From contig NZ_FNAQ01000021.1 of NCBI RefSeq assembly GCF_900101955.1, positions 1 through 41,101 on the forward strand: a stretch of DNA of 41,101 bases, written 5' to 3'. Positions 9,827 to 16,782 of this stretch are shown here, one piece after another; positions within the stretch are counted from its first letter, which is position 1, and each line of letters opens with the position of its first letter. A program made the position numbers and the translations under genes. This DNA is from Desulfuromonas thiophila. Lineage in GTDB: Bacteria; Desulfobacterota; Desulfuromonadia; Desulfuromonadales; Desulfuromonadaceae. A model generated the notes under the pieces. That model made no database searches. It saw only the letters and a list, made by a program, of their open reading frames with translations, and was not told the origin of the DNA.

Positions 9827-10108
9827 TCAAGCGCGTTCGGTCACCTCGATCAGATGATAGCCGAACTGGGTCTTGACCGGCCCGAGCACCGCCCCCACCT
9901 CACCGCTGAACACGGCTTCGTCGAAGGGCTTGACCATCTGACCCGGTGAAAAGCGCCCCAGATCGCCCCCCTTGCGGCCCGACGGGCACTTGGAATACTT
10001 CTTGGCGCAGGCGGCGAAATCGAGCGCCCCGCTTTCGATCTGACCCTTGAGTTCCAGACACTGTTCCTCTGTTGCCACCAGAATATGGCGGGCACAGGCT
10101 GTCGCCAT
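9827..10108 (-). CDS. ppiC: Parvulin-type peptidyl-prolyl cis-trans isomerase (PpiC-like)
   Basis: A 93-residue single-domain parvulin, the same size as E. coli PpiC. It catalyses cis-trans isomerisation of peptide bonds before proline. Visible landmarks are the opening A-x-H-I-L-V (H8), C-P-S-G-R-K-G-G-D-L-G at 41-51, G-Q-M-V-x-P-F-D at 57-63, and the closing T-Q-F-G-Y-H-L-I with H85. There is no signal peptide, so the protein should be cytoplasmic. The ATG at 10108 is chosen over a TTG two codons upstream because GGGAGG lies six bases before it and the length then matches the family. It is the last gene of a minus-strand operon, 54 bp after the lipoprotein gene, and may serve as a folding helper for that set. 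Confidence 0.93.
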   Translation of the reverse strand: MATACARHILVATEEQCLELKGQIESGALDFAACAKKYSKCPSGRKGGDLGRFSPGQMVKPFDEAVFSGEVGAVLGPVKTQFGYHLIEVTERA

Positions 10109-10162
10109 GTTCAACCTCCCGAATGATTGGTCGCGGTCCTGTCAGCAGAGGCCGCGGCCGGG

Positions 10163-10924
10163 TTATTTCTTGCGATCAATATCGCCGACGCACTGTTGTA
10201 CCAGACGCTGCACCAGGCTGTCGAGGGTGACCATCTGGCCTTCGCTGCCAGACACGCCGAGGAAGGAGGTGCCCTTCTTGCCGATTTCCATCTTCTGCTC
10301 ATGATAGCCGGTCGTCACCTGCTCAGTGGTCGAGGCGTCAACAATCTTGTAGCGCATGCCGACAATCCAGACCCCGGCACTGTCGCCCAACTTGGTCGAG
10401 GACAGGGCGACATCACCGACATAGCCGCTGCGACCACCAACCAGGGCACCGAAAATGTTACCGGCCACGTTGCCATCAAGACCCGATTTGGCCTCGGCGA
10501 CCTTTTCAGCCTTGAGCACATCAAAGGTGACAAACCACTTGGTCGATTTGAACTTGCCGCGTTTGAATTTCTGCAGTGCCGTCGGATCGCCCATGTTGAC
10601 CGCCAGGCTCACCTCATCCAGCAGCGGCCCCAGATCCGAGCGTTCCAGCACGCCGAAGTTGGCGTTGGACAACTCCAGTTCACCAAAATCGGCGATATTG
10701 TTACTGGTCACCTTCTCCCGGAAGGTGGCGTTCATGCTCTTGATCTGGCCCGGCAGCACAATGACGGTCGGCCCCTTCCGGCCACTGTTGCTGTATTGTA
10801 CCGGCTGATACATGGCCTGATCGGCAATCTGATTGGCATGCTGCGAGGACTGCATGGCCGGCACACAGCCGACCAGCAGCGCCAGCAGGCCCAGCAGCAA
10901 CATCCCGATTTTCGATGGTTTCAT
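10163..10924 (-). CDS. Outer-membrane lipoprotein, CsgG/LpoB-like fold suspected
   Basis: A 253-residue protein starting with a lipoprotein signal: two lysines, a hydrophobic core, and lipobox L-V-G-C with C20. Residue +2 is Val rather than Asp, which favours outer-membrane sorting. The ATG at 10924 is preceded by AAGGAGG nine bases upstream and begins exactly at the signal peptide. The mature part has the rhythm of the CsgG/LpoB nucleotide-binding-like fold: a V-I-V-L-P strand, an alternating segment ending in V-L-E-R-S-D-L, a glycine-rich turn near the middle, a W-V-G-M-R-Y-K-I-V-D strand, and a C-terminal helix (L-V-Q-R-L-V-Q-Q-C). That resemblance is my inference from pattern, not an alignment. 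It lies between the parvulin gene and two other exported proteins in the same operon, so an envelope assembly or trafficking role is plausible. Confidence 0.75.
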   Translation of the reverse strand: MKPSKIGMLLLGLLALLVGCVPAMQSSQHANQIADQAMYQPVQYSNSGRKGPTVIVLPGQIKSMNATFREKVTSNNIADFGELELSNANFGVLERSDLGPLLDEVSLAVNMGDPTALQKFKRGKFKSTKWFVTFDVLKAEKVAEAKSGLDGNVAGNIFGALVGGRSGYVGDVALSSTKLGDSAGVWIVGMRYKIVDASTTEQVTTGYHEQKMEIGKKGTSFLGVSGSEGQMVTLDSLVQRLVQQCVGDIDRKK

Positions 10925-10995
10925 GCGTTCGTTCCTCCTTGAAGGGTTGGTGAAAGAATCCCGCGAATGGGTCATTCCGTCAGCTTCTAACCGAC

Positions 10996-12318
10996 TTAAA
11001 AATCGCGCACCTGCGCCTGGGCCGCCGGCAACGCCAACGTTGCCTGGGGTTGCACGGCTTGCAGCCGTTCGCGGGTGGACTCATCCTTGATCAGCGCCTG
11101 CAGCCGTTCGGGCGCAGCGGCATAGAGGGCCGCCGGCAACTGCTGATCGAGGGTCTGGTGCACAGCGCTGGCCGGTTCCGGCGAGATAAAGGCCACGGTG
11201 ACGGTTTCGCCGCGCGCCGCGCGCAGGGAAAATACCGGTTGGCCAAATTTACGGTTGAGGGGTTCGAGCAGCTGGGTCTGGATGGCCTCAACAAAGTTCT
11301 GCCGGCTGCCACCGAAATCAATCTCAAACAGCGAGGTACCCTCGGCGTTGAACTCACGCAGATCCACATTCAGCACCGAACGCAGGCCGATGAATTCGCG
11401 CTTGAGCTGGGTAGCGCTGTCGTAATCGGGCAGACCGGTCAGCTGCAGAAAAAACAGCTTGGACGGCTGCATCAGATGATCGGTAAAAAAATCGCGGCTG
11501 AATTCCTCGCCGATCATGCGACCGATTTCTTCCAGCGCCTGTTCCTCATCGTTCCAGCTGCGCCCCTTGGGCACCTTGTTGTTGAAATAGATCTCCTCGC
11601 CACTCTGCAGGTTGAGACACTTGACCGACCAGCTGGTGAGCGCGTGTTTGGTCACGGTCAGGCCCGAAGCCGGCAGGCGGGCGCTGAGGGCTTTGAAACG
11701 GGCCTCGCCCTCAACGGCGAAATCGGCCGACTGCACCCCGCTCTCGCCGGCGGCCCAGACGCGATAACCGAAGGCACCGAAATGCTCCTTGAGAACATTT
11801 TCCGCCACAAAGGAGCGTTCGGCGTTGGCGTCGCCACCACGTTCGGTGTCGCGCACCACCACCTGCACCTCAATACGCGGATTGCCCTGCTGACGAATCA
11901 GCTCACGCCGCTCGTGGCGCCCCAGCTCCTCCAGCGCCGTGCGCACATCAGCCAGATAAACCTCGGCCTTGATAAGCAGGTGCATGAAACCATCGTCGCC
12001 CACAAAGGGCTCCGATTCCTTGAGAATCTGCTTGATCAGGCCCTGGGATTTTGTCAGCACCCGATCCTGCACCAGGGCGTAGTTCTCCACCAGGGTACTG
12101 CTGTCGACCAGCACGCCGACAGCCTTTTCAACGGCCTGCCGGCGGGCATCGGCCCGCAGATCATCGATCAGCAGACCCCGGTCTTTCTGGTAGATGGCCG
12201 CCTGCGGATCGGCGAGGCCCTCGGCCGAAACCACCAGCGTCTGGACGCTACCGGCTGTTGCCAGCGTGGTCAGTGGCAGCAGCGCCAGCAGCAAAAACAA
12301 ACAGAAAACAACTCGCAT
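10996..12318 (-). CDS. Secreted 440-aa protein of unknown function, FlgT-like pattern
   Basis: The protein starts with a Sec signal peptide (M-R-V-V-F-C, then a leucine-rich core and A-T-A). The N-terminal part contains R-A-D-A-R-R-Q-A-V-E-K-A-V-G followed by a helix with V-L-T-K-S-Q-G-L-I, which resembles the small N-terminal domain of FlgT and related outer-membrane-associated proteins. A middle alpha/beta domain (about 130-290) begins I-E-V-Q-V-V-V-R. The C-terminal third has two beta-rich segments and ends V-R-D-F. The ATG at 12318 is chosen because GGAGG lies seven bases upstream; a longer open frame to 12396 lacks a signal peptide. The gene is 31 bp from the upstream gene and 71 bp from the lipoprotein gene. 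No flagellar genes are nearby, so a flagellar role is not supported. Confidence 0.7.
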   Translation of the reverse strand: MRVVFCLFLLLALLPLTTLATAGSVQTLVVSAEGLADPQAAIYQKDRGLLIDDLRADARRQAVEKAVGVLVDSSTLVENYALVQDRVLTKSQGLIKQILKESEPFVGDDGFMHLLIKAEVYLADVRTALEELGRHERRELIRQQGNPRIEVQVVVRDTERGGDANAERSFVAENVLKEHFGAFGYRVWAAGESGVQSADFAVEGEARFKALSARLPASGLTVTKHALTSWSVKCLNLQSGEEIYFNNKVPKGRSWNDEEQALEEIGRMIGEEFSRDFFTDHLMQPSKLFFLQLTGLPDYDSATQLKREFIGLRSVLNVDLREFNAEGTSLFEIDFGGSRQNFVEAIQTQLLEPLNRKFGQPVFSLRAARGETVTVAFISPEPASAVHQTLDQQLPAALYAAAPERLQALIKDESTRERLQAVQPQATLALPAAQAQVRDF

Positions 12319-12349
12319 GGAGAGCCTCCGATGAGAAAAGCAATCCGCC

Positions 12350-13024
12350 TCAGCGGGCCTGCTGACAGAAATCACGGTACAGCCGGGCAATGGCATAGTC
12401 GGCCTGGCGCTGCGTCAGTGCCAGCAGGGTCGCCTCAACCTGGGCATCGGAAAAAGCGGTTTCGGCCACCTGAACCGACGAGAGCGCACGGCCGCCAGCA
12501 TCGCTGAGATAGAAGGTCAGCAGCACACTGACCTCATCAATCCCGACCACCGGATTGCGGCGGGTCTGGGTCTTCAGCTGGGCCCGCAGGACAAAACGGG
12601 CGCTGAACTTGCGGGCCGCCGCCAAGGCAGCATCGGCGTCGTTATTCATGAAGGCCTGCACCTCGGCATCGGCGATGCGCTGGCGGATCTGCTCCGGGCT
12701 GAAGGTTTTCAGGCCCAGCCGGCGCAGGCGGCTGTTGATGTGCTCATAGAGGGCTTCATCCTGCGGCGATGAGCGCAGATAAAGCGCATCGCCCTGCTGC
12801 TGGGTAAACAGAAACGCCGTGGTGGCACCCTTGAGGCGGGCAGCGCAGGGCGTGGCCAGAAGCGCGGCAATCTCATCCGCGCGTTGGCGCTGCTGTTCCT
12901 GTTCCGCTTCCTGCTCGGACTGTTCGTAGGCGCTGAAGGAAAAAGCCAACCCCGGCGCCGGCAACACCAGCACCAGCAGCACCGCTAAAAGAGAAAAATC
13001 CATCAAACAAACAGAACGTGCCAT
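12350..13024 (-). CDS. Exported 224-aa protein of unknown function
   Basis: A signal peptide with a long leucine/valine core (M-D-F-S-L-L-A-V-L-L-V-L-V-L-P) is followed by a charged Glu/Gln-rich linker at about 32-48 and then a mixed alpha/beta domain. Segment 90-190 (a helix with R-R-L-G-L-K-T-F, an A-R-F-V-L-R-A strand, a V-S-V-L-L-T-F-Y-L strand, A-G-G-R-A-L) is typical of small periplasmic domains in LpoB/FlgT-like proteins; this is inference. The start could be the ATG at 13024 or the ATG seven codons later, which would give a tidier signal peptide. A weak GGGGAT sits 10-15 bases before the first. It is the second gene of the operon, 44 bp after the AIM24-family gene. Confidence 0.65.
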   Translation of the reverse strand: MARSVCLMDFSLLAVLLVLVLPAPGLAFSFSAYEQSEQEAEQEQQRQRADEIAALLATPCAARLKGATTAFLFTQQQGDALYLRSSPQDEALYEHINSRLRRLGLKTFSPEQIRQRIADAEVQAFMNNDADAALAAARKFSARFVLRAQLKTQTRRNPVVGIDEVSVLLTFYLSDAGGRALSSVQVAETAFSDAQVEATLLALTQRQADYAIARLYRDFCQQAR

Positions 13025-13067
13025 AGGGTCACCGATCCCCTTTCGCCAGCCGCGGCATCAGGCCCGG

Positions 13068-14072
13068 TCAGCGGTTGTCGCCATCCAGCAGATTACCCAG
13101 ACCGCCCAGAATAGAGCCCTCGCCCTTGCTGCCGCCACGCTGGGGCGCCGCCTGCAGCATCCGGCCCGCCAACCGCGAGAATGGCAGCGACTGCAGCCAG
13201 ATCTTGCCGGGGCCACGCAGCCGCGCGAAAAACAGGCCCTCGCCGCCAAGCAGCGCGGTCTTGATATTGCCGGCCTGCTGAATATCAAAGCCCACCTGGG
13301 GCTCATAGGCCACCATGCAGCCCGTATCCACATGCAGCTCCTCGCCCGCCTGCAGCTGACGTTCGACAATGGTACCCCCGGCATGCAGAAACACCATGCC
13401 ATCACCTTCAAGCTTCTGCATGATGAAGCCCTCGCCGCCGAACAGCCCGGTAAGAATCTTGCGCTGCAGATGAATGCCAACAGACACGCCTCGGGCGGCA
13501 CAGAGGAAGGCGTCCTTCTGGCAGATCAGCGTGCCACCCTGGCTTTTGAGCGACAGGGGAATAATGTTGCCGGGATAGGGCGCGCCGAAGGCTACCTTGG
13601 CCTTGCCACTGCCCTGATGGGTAAAAACGGTCATGAACAGGCTTTCGCCGGTCAGAACGCGCTTGCCGGCACCGATCAACTTGCCCATCAGGCCACCCGT
13701 TTCCTGGCGTGAACCGTCGCCAAAGATGGCTTCCATCTCTACCACGCTGTCTTTGTACATCATGGCACCAGCCTCGGCGATAACACTTTCGGCCGGATCG
13801 AGCTCAATCTCAACAAACTGCATCTCACTGCCGAAGATGGTGAAATCGATTTCATCGCACCGCGTCGGCGCCGCGCCACCAGGTGGCAGTGGCGGCGGAG
13901 CCAGTACCGTCGTCGATTGGGCCAACTCGGCGATCTGGCTGGCCGGCAACCAGTCGGAAAAACCCTCGCGCCAGGCAAAGGCCTGGGGCTGCTGGCGCAC
14001 CTGTTCCTGGGCATCAGCCAGGGTCAGCGGACCGATCTGTTGACCATCCATCGTCAAAAACCATTGAGACAT
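13068..14072 (-). CDS. AIM24/TIGR00266-family protein with N-terminal GYF_2 domain
   Basis: The 334-residue protein opens with a GYF_2-type module (W-F-L-T-M-D-G-Q-Q-I-G-P-L-T, about 1-50). A proline-rich linker (P-P-P-L-P-P-G-G) follows, then a long beta-rich AIM24 domain from about 75 to 290. Typical glycine clusters are visible: G-A-M-M-Y, G-G-E-G-F-I, G-G-E-G-L-F-F-A-R-L-R-G-P-G. It ends in a glycine-rich tail. Family members form stacked beta-prism-like folds, and their function in bacteria is not established. The ATG at 14072 has AAGGAG seven bases upstream and is preceded by a good promoter at 14165-14192, making it the first gene of the operon. There is no signal peptide, so the protein is probably cytoplasmic. 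Confidence 0.88.
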   Translation of the reverse strand: MSQWFLTMDGQQIGPLTLADAQEQVRQQPQAFAWREGFSDWLPASQIAELAQSTTVLAPPPLPPGGAAPTRCDEIDFTIFGSEMQFVEIELDPAESVIAEAGAMMYKDSVVEMEAIFGDGSRQETGGLMGKLIGAGKRVLTGESLFMTVFTHQGSGKAKVAFGAPYPGNIIPLSLKSQGGTLICQKDAFLCAARGVSVGIHLQRKILTGLFGGEGFIMQKLEGDGMVFLHAGGTIVERQLQAGEELHVDTGCMVAYEPQVGFDIQQAGNIKTALLGGEGLFFARLRGPGKIWLQSLPFSRLAGRMLQAAPQRGGSKGEGSILGGLGNLLDGDNR

Positions 14073-14164
14073 TGAACCACTCCTTTTCGCCGCCGTTATC
14101 AGAAATCAGCGGGCCCATGCGGCCCGGCCCGCCCCCGAACCCCTTGCCCGGAGGTGTGCGGAGG

Positions 14165-14192
14165 ATTTTAACCGCTGCTCACCATTGTGCAA
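14165..14192 (-). promoter_or_regulatory. Sigma-70-type promoter of the AIM24-ppiC operon
   Basis: On the minus strand TTGCAC (14192-14187) and TAAAAT (14170-14165) are separated by 16 bases, a strong match to the sigma-70 consensus. It lies just outside the hrpB stop and about 90 bp upstream of the ATG at 14072, with no other gene between. Confidence 0.65.
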
Positions 14193-14206
14193 GTCTTACG
14201 ATTCTG

Positions 14207-16690
14207 TCAGACGTTTTTTTTCACCGTGCGATGGCTGGCAACCGCCGTCAAGGGATCATCGGGCCAGGGATGCTTGGGATAGCGGCCCTTGAGCTCCTTT
14301 CTGACCTCGGCATAGGTCGTGGCCCAGAAATTGGCCAGGTCCCTGGTGGTCTGCATGGGACGGCGGGCCGGCGACAGCAGCTGGATCAGCAGTGCCACCC
14401 GGCCGCCGCCAATAACAGGCGTCTGCTGCCAGCCGAACAGCTCCTGCAGCTTGACCGCCAACAGCGGCTGCTGCGGATCGCTGTAATCAATGGCAATACG
14501 GGAACCGCTCGGCACGCTCAGGCGCTCCGGCGCCAGCGTATCGAGCAGCTGAAGCTGGGGCCAGGTCAGCAGGCTGGCCAGGGGCTCGGCCAGATCAAGC
14601 TTGAGCACCTGTTCGAGACGGCTCATGCCGCCCAGCCAGGGCGCCAGCCACTGTTCCAGCCGATCCAGCAAAGCGCGTTCGTCGACCTGCGGCCAATCAG
14701 CGACCAGTCGATACTGCTGGACAAAGCGCATCCGTTGCCACAGCCGCTCAGCCTCCTGCGACCAGCCCAGCCGCTCCAGCCCGCCAAGACGAATCCGCTG
14801 CAACACAAGGGCCAAGGCCGCTTCGCCATCGAGGGGCAGGGGCCGTTCGGTCAGGAGCAGCGCGCCCCAGCGCTGCACCTCGCGGGTCAGCACCCGCTGC
14901 CCCGCCTCATCCCAGACGGTTTCCCTGTGCCAGGGCAGCGGCTGAGGCCAGACCGACTCCAGCCGGCCCTCCGCCAGCGCGCAGGCGCTATGAATCAGGG
15001 CCTCACCAGCAGAGGAAAATTCCACGTCCACCGCCACCAGCCAGCGCTGCCGCCGCAGCCGACAGCGCGGTGACAGTCGTGCGCCACGGCCGTTGCTGAG
15101 CAGGAACTGTTCCGGGCTGTGGTCCCGCTGGCGGGCCAGCCGATCGGGGTAGGCCGCCAGCAGCAACCGCGCCATCACGTCAGGATGGTTGCTGGGAGCC
15201 GTGGTTGGGCAACAACCCAGCCGCCGGCACAGTTGGCGATAAGTCTGCTCGGCCGGTTGGAAGCCGGGCGAGGACAGGGTTCTGCGGTGTGGCTGCCAGG
15301 ACTCCAGCTGATCGAACAGGTCGCCGTCACGGGCCGCCGCCCCCGAGCGGAATCCTTGCGGCGATTCCAGCAGTACGGCCAGCTGACAGGCCAGCACCTG
15401 CTCGGCTTCGCCCTGCGCCGCCACCAGCATGCGCGCCAGACGCGGATGCAACGACAACCGGCACATGGCCCGGCCAACCGCAGTCAGGCGACGCTGGCCA
15501 TCAATGGCGTCAAGCTGTTGCAGCAGGCGAAAGGCGGCTTCGAGGTGAGCCCTGGGTGGCGCATCCAGCCACTGCAGCGCATCGGCCCCGCTCACTCCCC
15601 AGGCAATCAGCTCCAGGGCCAAAGCGGTCAGGTCGCTGCGCACAATCTCCGCTGGCACATAATCGCTCATGGCCGCTTCGCTCTGGGGTGACCACAGTCG
15701 ATAACAGGCACCGGGCGCCGTGCGCCCGGCCCGACCCGTGCGCTGACGGGCACTGGCCAGGGAGATGCGCCGCGTTACCAGCCGGTTCATGCCGGTACGC
15801 GACTCAAAGGTCAGCAGCCGCTCCAGCCCGCTGTCGATCACCTGCCGCACCCCTTCAATGGTGAGACTGGTTTCGGCAATGTTGGTGGCCAGCACCACCT
15901 TGCGGCGGGCGGCCGGCTGCAGGGCCTGCTGTTGCTGCTCAAACGGCAGGGCACCATACAGGGACATCAGCACAACATCATCAGACAGCCGGCCGGCGAG
16001 AGCCTGCTGACAGCGCTGGATTTCGCGCGCACCGGGCAGAAACACCAGCACATCACCCGGCTGCCGTGCCACGGCCAGCTGCACCGCCCGGCTCACCTGC
16101 AGCTCCAGCGCGGCAGAATCATCGCCCAGGTGGGTCACCGTTACCGGATGGCTGCGGCCACCGCAAACCACCAGTGGACAGCCACCGAAAAAATCAGCCA
16201 GAGCGGCACCATCAAGCGTGGCCGACATCACCAGCACCTTCAGATCGGGCCGCAGCGCGGCCCGCACATCGCCCACCAGTGCCAGACCGAGATCGGCTTG
16301 CAATGCCCGCTCGTGAAACTCATCGAAAATCAGCAGTCCGACGCCATCCAGCGCCGGATCGTTCTGCAGCCGCCGGGTCAGAATCCCTTCGGTCACCACC
16401 TCAAGGCGCGTCTGGTCGCTGACCGCGCGCTGGTGGCGGATGGTATAGCCCACCGTCTGGCCCGGCTCTTCGCCCAGCTGGCGACTCAGATAACGCGCCG
16501 CATGCACCGCCGCCAGCCGGCGCGGCTCGAGCATGACCATCCGCCGGCCCTGCAGCCATTCGGCCTCCAGCAGCGCCAGCGGTACCCGGGTGGTTTTGCC
16601 CGCGCCCGGTTCGGCCTGCAGAATCACCGTGTCGCAGCGGGCTAGCTGGGCAAGAAGTTGCGGCAGTATCGCGTCTATGGGCAGCGGCAT
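14207..16690 (-). CDS. hrpB: ATP-dependent RNA helicase HrpB
   Basis: An 827-residue DEAH-box helicase. Walker A is P-G-A-G-K-T-T at 28-34, motif II is D-E-F-H at 124-127, motif III is S-A-T at 157-159, and motif VI is Q-R-T-G-R-A-G-R. A helicase-associated region and the HrpB-specific C-terminal domain follow. Length and motif order match HrpB rather than HrpA, which is about 1300 residues. HrpB proteins are cytoplasmic nucleic-acid-dependent ATPases whose physiological substrate is not settled. The ATG at 16690 is chosen over a longer frame to 16729: GGAG lies seven bases upstream and family sequence (P-L-P-I-D-A-I-L-P) starts there, while the longer frame overlaps the acnB terminator. It is read in the same direction as acnB but separated from it by that terminator. 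Confidence 0.95.
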   Translation of the reverse strand: MPLPIDAILPQLLAQLARCDTVILQAEPGAGKTTRVPLALLEAEWLQGRRMVMLEPRRLAAVHAARYLSRQLGEEPGQTVGYTIRHQRAVSDQTRLEVVTEGILTRRLQNDPALDGVGLLIFDEFHERALQADLGLALVGDVRAALRPDLKVLVMSATLDGAALADFFGGCPLVVCGGRSHPVTVTHLGDDSAALELQVSRAVQLAVARQPGDVLVFLPGAREIQRCQQALAGRLSDDVVLMSLYGALPFEQQQQALQPAARRKVVLATNIAETSLTIEGVRQVIDSGLERLLTFESRTGMNRLVTRRISLASARQRTGRAGRTAPGACYRLWSPQSEAAMSDYVPAEIVRSDLTALALELIAWGVSGADALQWLDAPPRAHLEAAFRLLQQLDAIDGQRRLTAVGRAMCRLSLHPRLARMLVAAQGEAEQVLACQLAVLLESPQGFRSGAAARDGDLFDQLESWQPHRRTLSSPGFQPAEQTYRQLCRRLGCCPTTAPSNHPDVMARLLLAAYPDRLARQRDHSPEQFLLSNGRGARLSPRCRLRRQRWLVAVDVEFSSAGEALIHSACALAEGRLESVWPQPLPWHRETVWDEAGQRVLTREVQRWGALLLTERPLPLDGEAALALVLQRIRLGGLERLGWSQEAERLWQRMRFVQQYRLVADWPQVDERALLDRLEQWLAPWLGGMSRLEQVLKLDLAEPLASLLTWPQLQLLDTLAPERLSVPSGSRIAIDYSDPQQPLLAVKLQELFGWQQTPVIGGGRVALLIQLLSPARRPMQTTRDLANFWATTYAEVRKELKGRYPKHPWPDDPLTAVASHRTVKKNV

Positions 16691-16727
16691 GAATCTCCTG
16701 CCAGCAGGGGTTGAATCCTCTGAGGAC

Positions 16728-16761
16728 AAAAAAGGCCGCCTCGGAAGAAGCGGCCTTTTTT
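16728..16761 (-). terminator. Intrinsic terminator of acnB (symmetrical)
   Basis: GGCCGC (16734-16739) pairs with GCGGCC (16750-16755). A-runs and T-runs of six flank the hairpin, so it can act in both directions. It lies 21 bp beyond the acnB stop and upstream of the hrpB start, and so separates the two genes. Confidence 0.9.
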
Positions 16762-16782
16762 GATGTTCAGCTCAGAACAGCA

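Noticed and set aside
11050-12507. Plus-strand 485-codon open frame opposite the 440-aa secreted protein
   Set aside because: The minus-strand frame has a signal peptide, a ribosome-binding site and operon spacing; the plus-strand frame has none of these.
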